Source: Promethearchaeota archaeon
Lineage (GTDB): Archaea; Asgardarchaeota; Lokiarchaeia; Sigyniarchaeales; SOKP01
Assembly (NCBI GenBank): GCA_030603385.1
Contig: JAUVXW010000007.1
Coordinates: 1-64,000, forward strand
Length of the DNA: 64,000 nucleotides
Direction: 5' to 3'
Below the pieces are notes generated by a model. It saw only the letters and a list, made by a program, of their open reading frames with translations. It did no database searches and was not told the origin of the DNA. The first letter of the stretch is position 1, and each line of letters begins with the position of its first letter. A program made the position numbers and the translations under genes. Shown here one piece after another: positions 57,135-64,000 of this stretch.

Positions 57135-57791
57135 ATGGTAGAAGAAAACAATTTTAGTTTAGAAGAAGAATCTGATTTTGAATCTGAATTATATGCTTTA
57201 GTTAATACCATTCTAAATGCATATGAAAAATATAAAAATGGAGCCATAAAAGAATACTTTTTCCATAAAAAAGTCAAAAATACAATTAACGAATTATTAA
57301 AATTTAATATTTATTTAGACGAAAATGATATTAATCTTTCTGTACTCCTTAAGAAAATGAATTTTACTAACCAATACTTTACTACAATTGATATCATTAA
57401 TCAAATGTCAGCATTAGAATTCCCTAACACCTTCTCTGAAAGATATGGAAAAGAACAATCTCGATCTTCCAAAGATTTGAGTTCAACAGTATTAGAACTC
57501 CCAGCGATTACTTTAGAAATAACATCAACCTTTATTACGTTAATGGATGCTTTGAAGCTAAAAGGCTTTCAAGAGATTGAACTTGTAGATAATTTATTTA
57601 AAGATCTAAATAAGAGTTTAAAAAAATTTCCTGGAATGGACAATCTTCTCACAAAAGTTAAAAGAATACACAAACGCACTTTAACAAAATCTCATAACAT
57701 AGATAAAGCTAAAAGATTGATCGAGGAAATTGTAGATGAAATATATCAAATCTTCATAGAATTCCAAAACAAATTAAATCTAAAAGCCTAA
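57135..57791 (+). CDS. Helical hypothetical protein
   Basis: A 218-residue, mostly helical, charged protein beginning MVEENNFSLEEESDFESELY. It has no motif or membrane segment. It sits 52 bases after the YIP1-like gene and 92 before eL34 on the same strand. Unknown. Confidence 0.5.
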   Translation: MVEENNFSLEEESDFESELYALVNTILNAYEKYKNGAIKEYFFHKKVKNTINELLKFNIYLDENDINLSVLLKKMNFTNQYFTTIDIINQMSALEFPNTFSERYGKEQSRSSKDLSSTVLELPAITLEITSTFITLMDALKLKGFQEIELVDNLFKDLNKSLKKFPGMDNLLTKVKRIHKRTLTKSHNIDKAKRLIEEIVDEIYQIFIEFQNKLNLKA

Positions 57792-57883
57792 TTAAAACAA
57801 TAAAATTAATATTCTTTCTATACTTTAAAATTATATTAGCTTTATTAGTATCGCTTTAAAACTAAACATATAAGGTAATTATT

Positions 57884-58153
57884 ATTCCACGTCCAGGATT
57901 AAGATCCAAAGCTCAAGCTAGGAAGAAGGTAAGAACGCCAGGAAATAGAAATGTTTCCCATTATTGGAGAAGAAAACCTAAAAGAGCACACTGTGCCATT
58001 TGTAAAAGACCTATCCAATCTATTCCACGATTACGACCCTCTGAAATGAGAAAGACAGATAAAACTGCTAGAAGAGCAAATAGAATTGAAAGTGGAAGGT
58101 ATTGCGCTAAATGCCTTCAAACAATGATAAAAGAGGCAGTTTGGAACCAATAA
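57884..58153 (+). CDS. rpl34e: Ribosomal protein eL34 (L34e)
   Basis: Codes for an 89-residue basic protein with the eL34 signature: PRPGLRSKAQARKKVRTPGN at the N-terminus, YWRRKPKRAHCAICKRP, the highly conserved PRLRPSEMRK and a second Cys pair in YCAKCLQTMIKEAV (zinc ribbon). No ATG, GTG or TTG is available between the in-frame TAA at 57862 and the conserved PRPG. The codon at the expected start is ATT (57884), with AAGGTAA at 57872-57878. The gene heads the archaeal eL34-cmk-eL14 cluster. It is absent from simple gene callers because of its start; an AUU start or a sequencing error is possible. Confidence 0.85.
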   Translation: MPRPGLRSKAQARKKVRTPGNRNVSHYWRRKPKRAHCAICKRPIQSIPRLRPSEMRKTDKTARRANRIESGRYCAKCLQTMIKEAVWNQ

Positions 58154-58245
58154 TCTTTTTTTCATTTGATCACATTCTTTTATTTAGTTACTAAAATTTC
58201 ATTAATTGATTTGAAATATTATCAATCCCCTAATTTAAAATAATA

Positions 58246-58779
58246 ATGATTTTAACAATATCTGGACTTCATGGAACTGGAAAAAGTACAATAGGAAAAC
58301 TAGTTGCTGAAAAATTAGGAATCAAGTATTATAGCACAGGAGAAGCTTTTAGAGATCTTGCAAAAGAAATGAATTTAACCTTGGAAGAGTTCACAGAATA
58401 TGTAGAAAACAATCCTAACATCGATAAAAAATTAGATCATAAAATAATTGAAATCGCACAAAAAGGGGATATAATTATTGACGGTCAACTAAGTGCTCAC
58501 TTTCTTGAATCAGTTACGAACTTTAAAATATTATTAATCTGTCCATTAGAGATACGAGTTGAGAGAATGGCTGAAAGGGATAATACATCCTATAATAAAA
58601 AATTGAAAGAAACGATAATGAGAGAAGATTCTGAATTAAATCGATATAAAAAACTCTACAATATTGATCTAAAAGATGAAGAGAAAATAGCAAAACTCTA
58701 TGACTTGATTATAGATACCGAAAACTTGACTGTTGATGAAGTTTTTGAACAAATTCTTACTGCAGTAAAAAAATTATAA
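58246..58779 (+). CDS. cmk: Cytidylate kinase (archaeal CMP kinase)
   Basis: A 177-residue P-loop kinase of archaeal CMP kinase type. The Walker A motif is GLHGTGKST (residues 7-15), the start ILTISGLHG is diagnostic, and YYSTGEAFRDLAKEM (28-42) binds the nucleotide. IDGQLSAHFL and RVERMAERD (lid) follow. It phosphorylates CMP and dCMP with ATP. The position between eL34 and eL14 is the classic archaeal arrangement. Confidence 0.9.
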   Translation: MILTISGLHGTGKSTIGKLVAEKLGIKYYSTGEAFRDLAKEMNLTLEEFTEYVENNPNIDKKLDHKIIEIAQKGDIIIDGQLSAHFLESVTNFKILLICPLEIRVERMAERDNTSYNKKLKETIMREDSELNRYKKLYNIDLKDEEKIAKLYDLIIDTENLTVDEVFEQILTAVKKL

Positions 58780-58910
58780 TTTGGTTTAGATATCCCAAAA
58801 ATCAAAAATAATTTATTCTTGTATAAATTTACTAACTTACTAAAAAATGTAATAATTTACTGGAAGTATCAAATACCAGTAATCATAAAAGTAGTTTGGT
58901 GACAAATTAT

Positions 58911-59183
58911 ATGAGTGTTTATGATATAGGACGACTCTGCGTCAAGACTATGGGAAGAGAAACAGGCCATTATTGTATTATTGTTGACGTCATTGATAAA
59001 AATTATTTATTAATTGATGGCTTAAAAGTTAAAAGAAGAAGAGTTAATTTCAGGCATATTGAACCATTAGCAGAAACTATTGAAATCAAAAAAGGAGCTA
59101 AACATGAAGACGTCGAAGCTGCCATTAAAAAAGCTAAATTAGAAAAAAAGATGAATGAAGCTGTTTCTATTCCTATTAAATGA
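58911..59183 (+). CDS. rpl14e: Ribosomal protein eL14 (L14e)
   Basis: A 90-residue large-subunit protein of the eL14 family, starting MSVYDIGRLCVKTMGRETGH. Residues 1-60 form the SH3-like barrel with a KRRRVNFRHIEPL segment; the C-terminal helix is charged. The frame is open from GTG 58896 but GGTGA at 58898-58902 sets ATG 58911. The fall after the cluster is followed by a 226-base gap; the pseudouridine synthase Cbf5, often next in archaea, is not here. Confidence 0.88.
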   Translation: MSVYDIGRLCVKTMGRETGHYCIIVDVIDKNYLLIDGLKVKRRRVNFRHIEPLAETIEIKKGAKHEDVEAAIKKAKLEKKMNEAVSIPIK

Positions 59184-59409
59184 ATTATTCCCTTTTTTTT
59201 AGATTAATAATTAATTTTATTACTTTTTTTTGGATTAGTAAATTTTTCAATTAGTCTTTTTCCAATTCTTTACCTACAATTCCATAGTTGATTTAAAGCT
59301 TGTTCTAAGCAATATTATTCTTTCTAATCAAGTTTTTTTGAAGAATTATTTGAACATTCATCTTTATTTATATAGAAATAATGACTAATTTATCTTAGAG
59401 AACCATTAT

Positions 59410-60927
59410 ATGATAGAGTATGAAATTAACGAGTTCCTCGCTCTAAAGTTGGAGGAGGGTAAAACTCAAATTTATGTTAATGGTAAGAAATTTCTTCAGT
59501 GTACAAGGTTAGCTATAACCATTCCGAAACAAAGCATTCCGATATATAATAGTATCGATTCTATAGATGAGGCTGCCGATTTGTATCAAAAACATTTATA
59601 TCAAAATAAAATAGTGGAGGGGCCTAATGCACGAGTCTTACGTGATGAAGTTCATGATATAACTCCCGAGCAAGAATTTTGGGGGCATTGTTCCAACTTA
59701 CAAGCGTGGTACGAACATAATTATGATACTCGACTGCTACATAGTAACATAGCATTTCACTTATTAAAAGCATTGGTTGATGCGGGGGACCCTGATGCAA
59801 AAAGAGTCTTCAAAACAGAGATTGCAGACCGTTTCGAAAGTGGTTATCCAAACACGATTATATCTATCTTTGCAGCAAGATTAATAGATTATTTTAGTCC
59901 AGAAGAAAAAAAGCAATTAATCCAATACAATTTTCCTGTTATTTTAAAGTATATAGAAAAAATATCGAAGCATTATCTAAACATGTTTCCATATATCTTT
60001 GAGGAAAAATTATTAGATTATTTAAATTCAGAAGAAAAAACACAATTAATGCAACTAAATTATCCTGTTATCTTAAAATATATACAAAAAATATCGCGAT
60101 CGAGGTATTATCCCAAAGCGATTCGATATGTCTTTGAGGAAATATTATTCGATCATTTACGTCCAGAAGAAATAAATCAATTAATCAAACACAATTTTCC
60201 TCTTATCTTAAGGGATATAGAAAAAATAGGGAAGCATTACCCAAATATGTTTTTATATCTTTTTGAGGAAAGATTGCTACATTATTTAAGTGAAGTAGAA
60301 AAACTAGTCTTAGTCCAAAAGAATTATCCTATTATCTTAAAATATTTAATAAATTTGAAGTATTATCCCGACAAGTTTATCTATATCTTTGATGCAGGAA
60401 TCTTAGATTATTTGCATCCAGAAGATAAAAGCCAATTAATCCAACAGAATTATCTTATTATCTTTAAAAATATACAAAAAATATTGAAACCAGAGATTGC
60501 GGAAGAACTCCCTGTTCTGTTTTATCCAAAAAGGTTAGTAGATATCTTTGAGGAAAGGTTATTTGATTACTTAAACCCAGAAGAAAAAAAGCAATTAATC
60601 CAACAGAATTTTCCCGTTCTCTTAATTTACATACGAATAATATCGGAACAGTATAATTTTGAGCAGCAGAGGCCAGAATCTGAAGTCAAAATTTCAGATA
60701 AAACCCTTTCTTACATATATATAACCGTAATTAATGCGATAAAAGGAACAAAATTAATAGATGATTTTTTTAATGCCCTTGCTGATCTTTTATACCTTGG
60801 TTCTAAAATATTTATTGCTATGTTAGGGGCGATAGGTTCAATTAAAACTTCAAAAAGTAACTGGCGCGACGTGTTCTCTGCTTTCAGGAACGTTCTCGCG
60901 GAAGAGAGAAAGAAAATTGAAGAATGA
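59410..60927 (+). CDS. Asgard-type repeat protein
   Basis: A 505-residue protein. Residues 1-155 form a conserved N-terminal domain (MIEYEINEFLALKLEEGKTQ, then ITPEQEFWGHCSNLQAWYEH) seen in front of LRR or other repeats in Lokiarchaeota-like genomes. Residues 155-430 hold about seven helical repeats of 35-40 residues, with consensus EEKKQLIQQNFPVILKYIEK and FEERLLDYL. The C-terminus has a weakly hydrophobic helix (LADLLYLGSKIFIAMLGAIG). The repeats probably bind other proteins. No specific function known. Confidence 0.6.
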   Translation: MIEYEINEFLALKLEEGKTQIYVNGKKFLQCTRLAITIPKQSIPIYNSIDSIDEAADLYQKHLYQNKIVEGPNARVLRDEVHDITPEQEFWGHCSNLQAWYEHNYDTRLLHSNIAFHLLKALVDAGDPDAKRVFKTEIADRFESGYPNTIISIFAARLIDYFSPEEKKQLIQYNFPVILKYIEKISKHYLNMFPYIFEEKLLDYLNSEEKTQLMQLNYPVILKYIQKISRSRYYPKAIRYVFEEILFDHLRPEEINQLIKHNFPLILRDIEKIGKHYPNMFLYLFEERLLHYLSEVEKLVLVQKNYPIILKYLINLKYYPDKFIYIFDAGILDYLHPEDKSQLIQQNYLIIFKNIQKILKPEIAEELPVLFYPKRLVDIFEERLFDYLNPEEKKQLIQQNFPVLLIYIRIISEQYNFEQQRPESEVKISDKTLSYIYITVINAIKGTKLIDDFFNALADLLYLGSKIFIAMLGAIGSIKTSKSNWRDVFSAFRNVLAEERKKIEE

Positions 60928-60993
60928 AAGCAAAAAGAAAATAAGAGAGCAACTAAAAAATCAAATTTAAAAAAGAAATATTTTAAAAAAGAA

Positions 60994-61518
60994 ATGTGGA
61001 AAAGACTAACGAACCGAACGCATAAACAAGTTCTTCCATCGTATTATGAAAAAACACTAAATCAAAATACAAACATACATATACAATTTAATCCTTTGAA
61101 AAAACAAGAGATTCCAACTCCAATGGAAATAAATTATTATTATCCAATGGAAATAGATTATACTTATTATTTTTCACTTAGAACGGGGAAGAAAGAATGG
61201 ATTGATTATTTCGGTATTATAATGAGAAAAAATCAACAAATATATTCAAATATTGAGCAAATGTATTTAGAAGATCAGAATAAGTTAGATAGGATAGCAG
61301 AAAGCTTTGTTTCAGGTACTCTCCATGAAAAACTTTCTCAAATTTATAGTCCTTATTTAAAAAAATATGATAGTTTTCAAAAACAGTGGATTCCTGCACA
61401 AGTTTATTCTCGTGAAGAAGATGATATAACATATATCATTATTGGTAAATTTCATTCAACAGGACATGCAAAGTTGATCTTGAATAAAATGGAGGTATTT
61501 ATGGAAAATTTTCCATAA
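60994..61518 (+). CDS. Hypothetical protein
   Basis: A 174-residue protein with Tyr-rich N-terminal stretches (EINYYYPMEIDYTYYFSLRT), a central helix and an alpha/beta C-terminal half ending in a strand and helix (DDITYIIIGKFHSTGHAKLI). No family recognised. It follows the repeat protein by 66 bases and precedes tRNA-Ser. Confidence 0.45.
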   Translation: MWKRLTNRTHKQVLPSYYEKTLNQNTNIHIQFNPLKKQEIPTPMEINYYYPMEIDYTYYFSLRTGKKEWIDYFGIIMRKNQQIYSNIEQMYLEDQNKLDRIAESFVSGTLHEKLSQIYSPYLKKYDSFQKQWIPAQVYSREEDDITYIIIGKFHSTGHAKLILNKMEVFMENFP

Positions 61519-61700
61519 ATCTAGAAATTATTTTTATCTCTTTTTTATTAATTTATTATTTTATACGTTTTTATAAATTCATTTTAGCATTCTATTGCTA
61601 TCTATAATAAAGTATTAAAATTTTAGATCGTTATATTAAGAATATAATAGAATGAGTTAGTACCATATTTTTTCTTTTCCAGAATTGACCGAAATGCTCT

Positions 61701-61801
61701 GCAGACATTGCCTAGCCTGGTACGGCGCTGGCCTGGAACGGAAATATTCCAAGAAAGCCAGTGTGTGAATGCATTCGAGGGTTCGAATCCCTCTGTCTGC
61801 G
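61701..61801 (+). tRNA. tRNA-Ser (GGA) with 17-base intron
   Basis: The acceptor GCAGACA/TGTCTGC has 7 bp, discriminator G (61801) as required for serine. D stem GCC/GGC with loop containing AGCCTGG, anticodon stem CTGGC/GCCAG, anticodon GGA at 61735-61737. The 24 bases between the anticodon stem halves leave 7 for the loop, so a 17-base intron lies at 37/38; it holds GGAA-ATA-TTCC. A long variable arm of about 15 bases and T arm GAGGG-TTCGAAT-CCCTC complete a class II tRNA. CCA is not encoded. Confidence 0.9.
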
Positions 61802-61904
61802 TTTCTTCATTTTTATGACATACAAAACAATAAAGTTAAACTTTTTCGTAAATTAACTTCAATCAGTTTCGAATTTATTCTCTGAGTTTCATTTTAGAAA
61901 ATAA

Positions 61905-62507
61905 TTACACATCGGGAAATTCCAAGCCTTTAGATTTAGAAGCGCCCATCATTTGTCCCATTCCCCCCGATGCTTGAGTTTGAAGCTTAAGGATTCTTTG
62001 AACTAATGTATTTATTCCTAAAGAACATAAGAAATACCAAGCAGTAAAATTGATCCAAACCGGACCCGAACTTATGAAATTTCCTATAAGAGGTACATCA
62101 TTCGCATTCATAGGGCTTAGCGCTACATGAGCCCCTCGAAGAATAGTATTCACAACGCCGAAAATAATAATCATTGGAAGAAAAGTTACACAAGTTGGTT
62201 TTAATCGTTGGAGTGCCATTTTCTGTTGCGTTTGCTTTAACATTCCATCTTTCCGCTCCCATCTTTTCCGCTGTTTTCTATAACGTTCAGGATCAACTTC
62301 TGCCATTTCAATAATTTTTTCTTTCTCTTCTCCATGACCTTTAATTTGCCTTTGTTTGCGGGCAATCTCTTCTGTATCGACTAACCATTTTGTCAAACCT
62401 GCACTGATTAATGCCGTGGTTGTAGCTAGAATTAACACAAAAAGCATCGAGCCTGGCGGGTTAGAAATCCAATTTTTAAAGGCATTTTCAAAAATTAAAA
62501 ATATCAT
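61905..62507 (-). CDS. DUF106/EMC3-like Oxa1-superfamily membrane protein
   Basis: A 200-residue membrane protein with three main transmembrane segments (about 20-40, 105-125 and 150-175). A charged coiled coil of the type LVDTEEIARKQRQIKGHGEE sits between the first and second. This is the archaeal DUF106 family, related to YidC/Oxa1/Get1/EMC3/TMCO1 insertases that place proteins into the membrane co-translationally. The C-terminus is glycine/methionine rich. In most archaea it is near SecY, adk and eL34; here it lies 3.8 kb from eL34 and is inverted. Confidence 0.8.
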   Translation of the reverse strand: MIFLIFENAFKNWISNPPGSMLFVLILATTTALISAGLTKWLVDTEEIARKQRQIKGHGEEKEKIIEMAEVDPERYRKQRKRWERKDGMLKQTQQKMALQRLKPTCVTFLPMIIIFGVVNTILRGAHVALSPMNANDVPLIGNFISSGPVWINFTAWYFLCSLGINTLVQRILKLQTQASGGMGQMMGASKSKGLEFPDV

Positions 62508-62817
62508 ATCTATAATTGAATTATACTGAAAACATTTTAAACTTTATAGATGGAATTTTTTTTGAATCTGAAGATATTAAATAGGTTTAATTATATAATG
62601 AGCAATAACTAGCTGAATACAAACTTAACTAGACTTACGATTCTACTGCAAAGTTAATTTGATTCACGTTAAGCATAGCACCGATAAAATTAATCGATAT
62701 ATTGCCGATTCGATAAGCGTATGAGTAGATAAATCTACGTTGTTTTTGGTTTAAAAATTATTGCTGGTTCTCATCTATTTACAGTATTTAAAAATAAAGA
62801 ATGAATAAATTAGTATT
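62508..62817. other. Intergenic region with palindrome and T-tract
   Basis: About 310 bases between two minus-strand genes. GTAGAT-AA-ATCTAC at 62727-62740 is a perfect palindrome followed within a few bases by TTGTTTTTGG, so a terminator-like or operator element. AT-rich promoter-like sequence precedes the DUF106 gene. No gene or RNA was recognised. Confidence 0.35.
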
Positions 62818-63627
62818 TTATTCTAAACCTACAACATTTAATGGAGCTCGAGGAGGAGTGCGAAAATATTTGACTGCAGGATAACCAATCGTCAATACTC
62901 CATGAATTTGACCTTCTAATCCAATAATTTTCATCATCTCTTTATTCATTCCTAGACCCTGAGCCATTCCTATCCAACAAGTTGCTAAACCAAGTGTATG
63001 TGCGGCAAGTTGGCCGTAAGTAAGCACTATTCCCGCATCAACTGGGGGCATCGAAGCATTTTTACTTGCAGTATGAAATATTAGTGCTGGAGCTTTATGA
63101 AAAATTGGATCTTTATCAGTTGAATTAAAATATTTCAGTGCTGCTTCTGCAGAGGGAAATCCTATATAAGGATATACTATTTTAATTGATTCTTGACTTA
63201 ATGTTTTAATTATTGAAGGATCTGATATAACTGAAAAATTCCATGCTCTACGATTATCTGCACTTGAAGCATAACGCATAGCTTCAAATACTTTTTTAAG
63301 TAACTCTTGGGGAACTTTTTTATTTTTATATTGGCGCACAGATCGTTTAGCTTTTAATAATTGCATTAATCTTTCATAAGATACATTTTGTTCATAATTT
63401 TCTACACCAGGATAAGATTCCACATCATCTTCCCAGTTTCCCTCCCACAATATAGCATTCTCTTTACAAATAGCAACACATTTTCCACAAAAATTACATC
63501 GCTTCATTTCATCAGCAAGACGAATTACTTTCCCAGAAGAATCTTCCTTAAAAAGATCTCTAGTGCAATCAGTTATGCATCTTTTACAAACAGAGCATTT
63601 TTCATAATTTATTCCAACTATAGACAT
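62818..63627 (-). CDS. Ferredoxin-nitroreductase fusion
   Basis: A 269-residue protein. Residues 1-60 hold two 4Fe-4S motifs (CSVCKRCITDC at 11-21, then CNFCGKCVAICKENA at 44-58). Residues 85-265 form an FMN-binding nitroreductase domain starting at AKRSVRQYKNK, with a central ADNRRAWNF segment and a tail TIGYPAVKYFR. Fusions of this kind are typical of archaeal/clostridial reductases in which the ferredoxin part feeds FMN. Substrate unknown. It is separated by 310 bases from DUF106. Confidence 0.8.
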   Translation of the reverse strand: MSIVGINYEKCSVCKRCITDCTRDLFKEDSSGKVIRLADEMKRCNFCGKCVAICKENAILWEGNWEDDVESYPGVENYEQNVSYERLMQLLKAKRSVRQYKNKKVPQELLKKVFEAMRYASSADNRRAWNFSVISDPSIIKTLSQESIKIVYPYIGFPSAEAALKYFNSTDKDPIFHKAPALIFHTASKNASMPPVDAGIVLTYGQLAAHTLGLATCWIGMAQGLGMNKEMMKIIGLEGQIHGVLTIGYPAVKYFRTPPRAPLNVVGLE

Positions 63628-63699
63628 AAAAATTAAGACGGTTCTAAAGATTTAAACTTTTTCTTAAAGTTTTATAACATGTTTAGAACATAAGAGACA

Positions 63700-63834
63700 T
63701 TATTCTCTGTTACTACCTTCTTGATAAAATCGACTTTCGATCCCCATCTGATCAAGCATCTCTTTTTTTGGTTCAATACCCGTATCAACCCATTTTTTAA
63801 ATTCAGAAACAATTTTATCAAATTCTTCTTCAAT
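63700..63834 (-). pseudogene. Incomplete reading frame without normal start
   Basis: On the minus strand a 44-codon protein-like frame reads FKKWVDTGIEPKKEMLDQMG and ends SRFYQEGSNRE. It has no ATG/GTG/TTG at its front; the first codon after the upstream stop TAA is AAA, then ATT. It may be a decayed gene, a fragment of the gene at 63909, or use AUU as does eL34. Identity unknown. Confidence 0.35.
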
Positions 63835-63908
63835 TTTTTAAGTAGGTTAGTAAATGAAAAATCTGTGTTGTTTCGATATTCTTACAAATAATGTTGTAAA
63901 TTAACCAG

Positions 63909-64000
63909 TTAATCCATTCCGAGGAGCCCTCTCAGGCCAGGATACTGACTCGCAGCCATTTCCTTGGCGAGCGTCTCTCCGTACTGATGAATAATTCCAA
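63909..64000 (-). CDS. C-terminal end of a gene at the right edge
   Basis: The minus-strand frame GIIHQYGETLAKEMAASQYP followed by GLRGLLGMD and a stop is open to the window edge. GC content is clearly higher than that of neighbours, suggesting strong codon selection or a different origin. The product cannot be named from 30 residues. Confidence 0.45.
   Translation of the reverse strand, partial: GIIHQYGETLAKEMAASQYPGLRGLLGMD

Noticed and set aside
63700..63834. A selenoprotein interrupted by TGA near the right edge
   Set aside because: The stops between the two frames are TAA, not TGA, so Sec read-through cannot join them.
1..64000. CRISPR array or insertion sequence
   Set aside because: No regularly spaced repeats with unique spacers and no transposase with terminal inverted repeats were seen. 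The YYYFYEMEW-type motif at 7711-8052 is too short for a transposase.

Overview
The window most likely comes from an Asgard archaeon of the Lokiarchaeota type. The chromosome is AT-rich. It carries archaeal genes (eL34, eL14, archaeal CMP kinase, DUF106/EMC3-like membrane protein, RtcA, NadM-type NMN adenylyltransferase, SAM hydrolase), a Roadblock/LC7 protein, intron-containing tRNAs, many zinc-ribbon and coiled-coil orphans, and an archaeal/eukaryotic-style selenocysteine system (tRNA-Sec with a 9+4 fold, SepSecS, SelB). Taxonomy is inferred from this combination, not from a marker phylogeny.

Layout. (1) About 1-10,700 looks like an integrated mobile element: a plus-strand module with a ribbon-helix-helix (RHH) protein and two tandem ParB-like proteins, a second plus-strand module with zinc ribbons, a PAPS-reductase-like protein and another RHH protein, and a minus-strand module with a tyrosine recombinase. 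Several AT-rich palindromes sit in its promoter regions. (2) 11,406-38,702 is one uninterrupted gene for a protein of about 9,100 residues: N-terminal membrane segments, a huge probably extracellular beta-rich part, late hydrophobic segments, and a C-terminal GIY-YIG-nuclease-like plus helix-turn-helix region. A leucine-rich-repeat gene follows it. (3) 40,000-49,700 holds two small surface proteins, a Roadblock protein next to SelB, an SDR, a CoA-type Nudix hydrolase, an aldo-keto reductase with Fe-S motifs, then tRNA-Sec and SepSecS packed closely together. (4) 49,800-57,800 holds a run of coiled-coil/TPR-like orphans, a tRNA with probable double introns, an operon SAM hydrolase - Nudix/NMNAT fusion - RtcA, and a zinc-ribbon membrane protein. 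(5) 57,884-64,000 holds eL34 - cmk - eL14, a lineage-type repeat protein, tRNA-Ser(GGA) with an intron, the DUF106 protein, a ferredoxin-nitroreductase, and two incomplete reading frames at the right edge.

The genes fall into three working groups. The Sec genes (tRNA, SepSecS and SelB within 8 kb) supply the last charging step and delivery of Sec-tRNA; the kinase PSTK and selenophosphate synthetase are not in view. The NAD/RNA-repair operon links SAM turnover, NAD synthesis and RNA 3'-end cyclisation. The giant surface protein with its nuclease-like tail is the most unusual item and could be a polymorphic-toxin-like or adhesion system. Several starts were moved from the longest reading frame because a GGTGAT-type ribosome binding site sits 5-9 bases before a downstream start codon.
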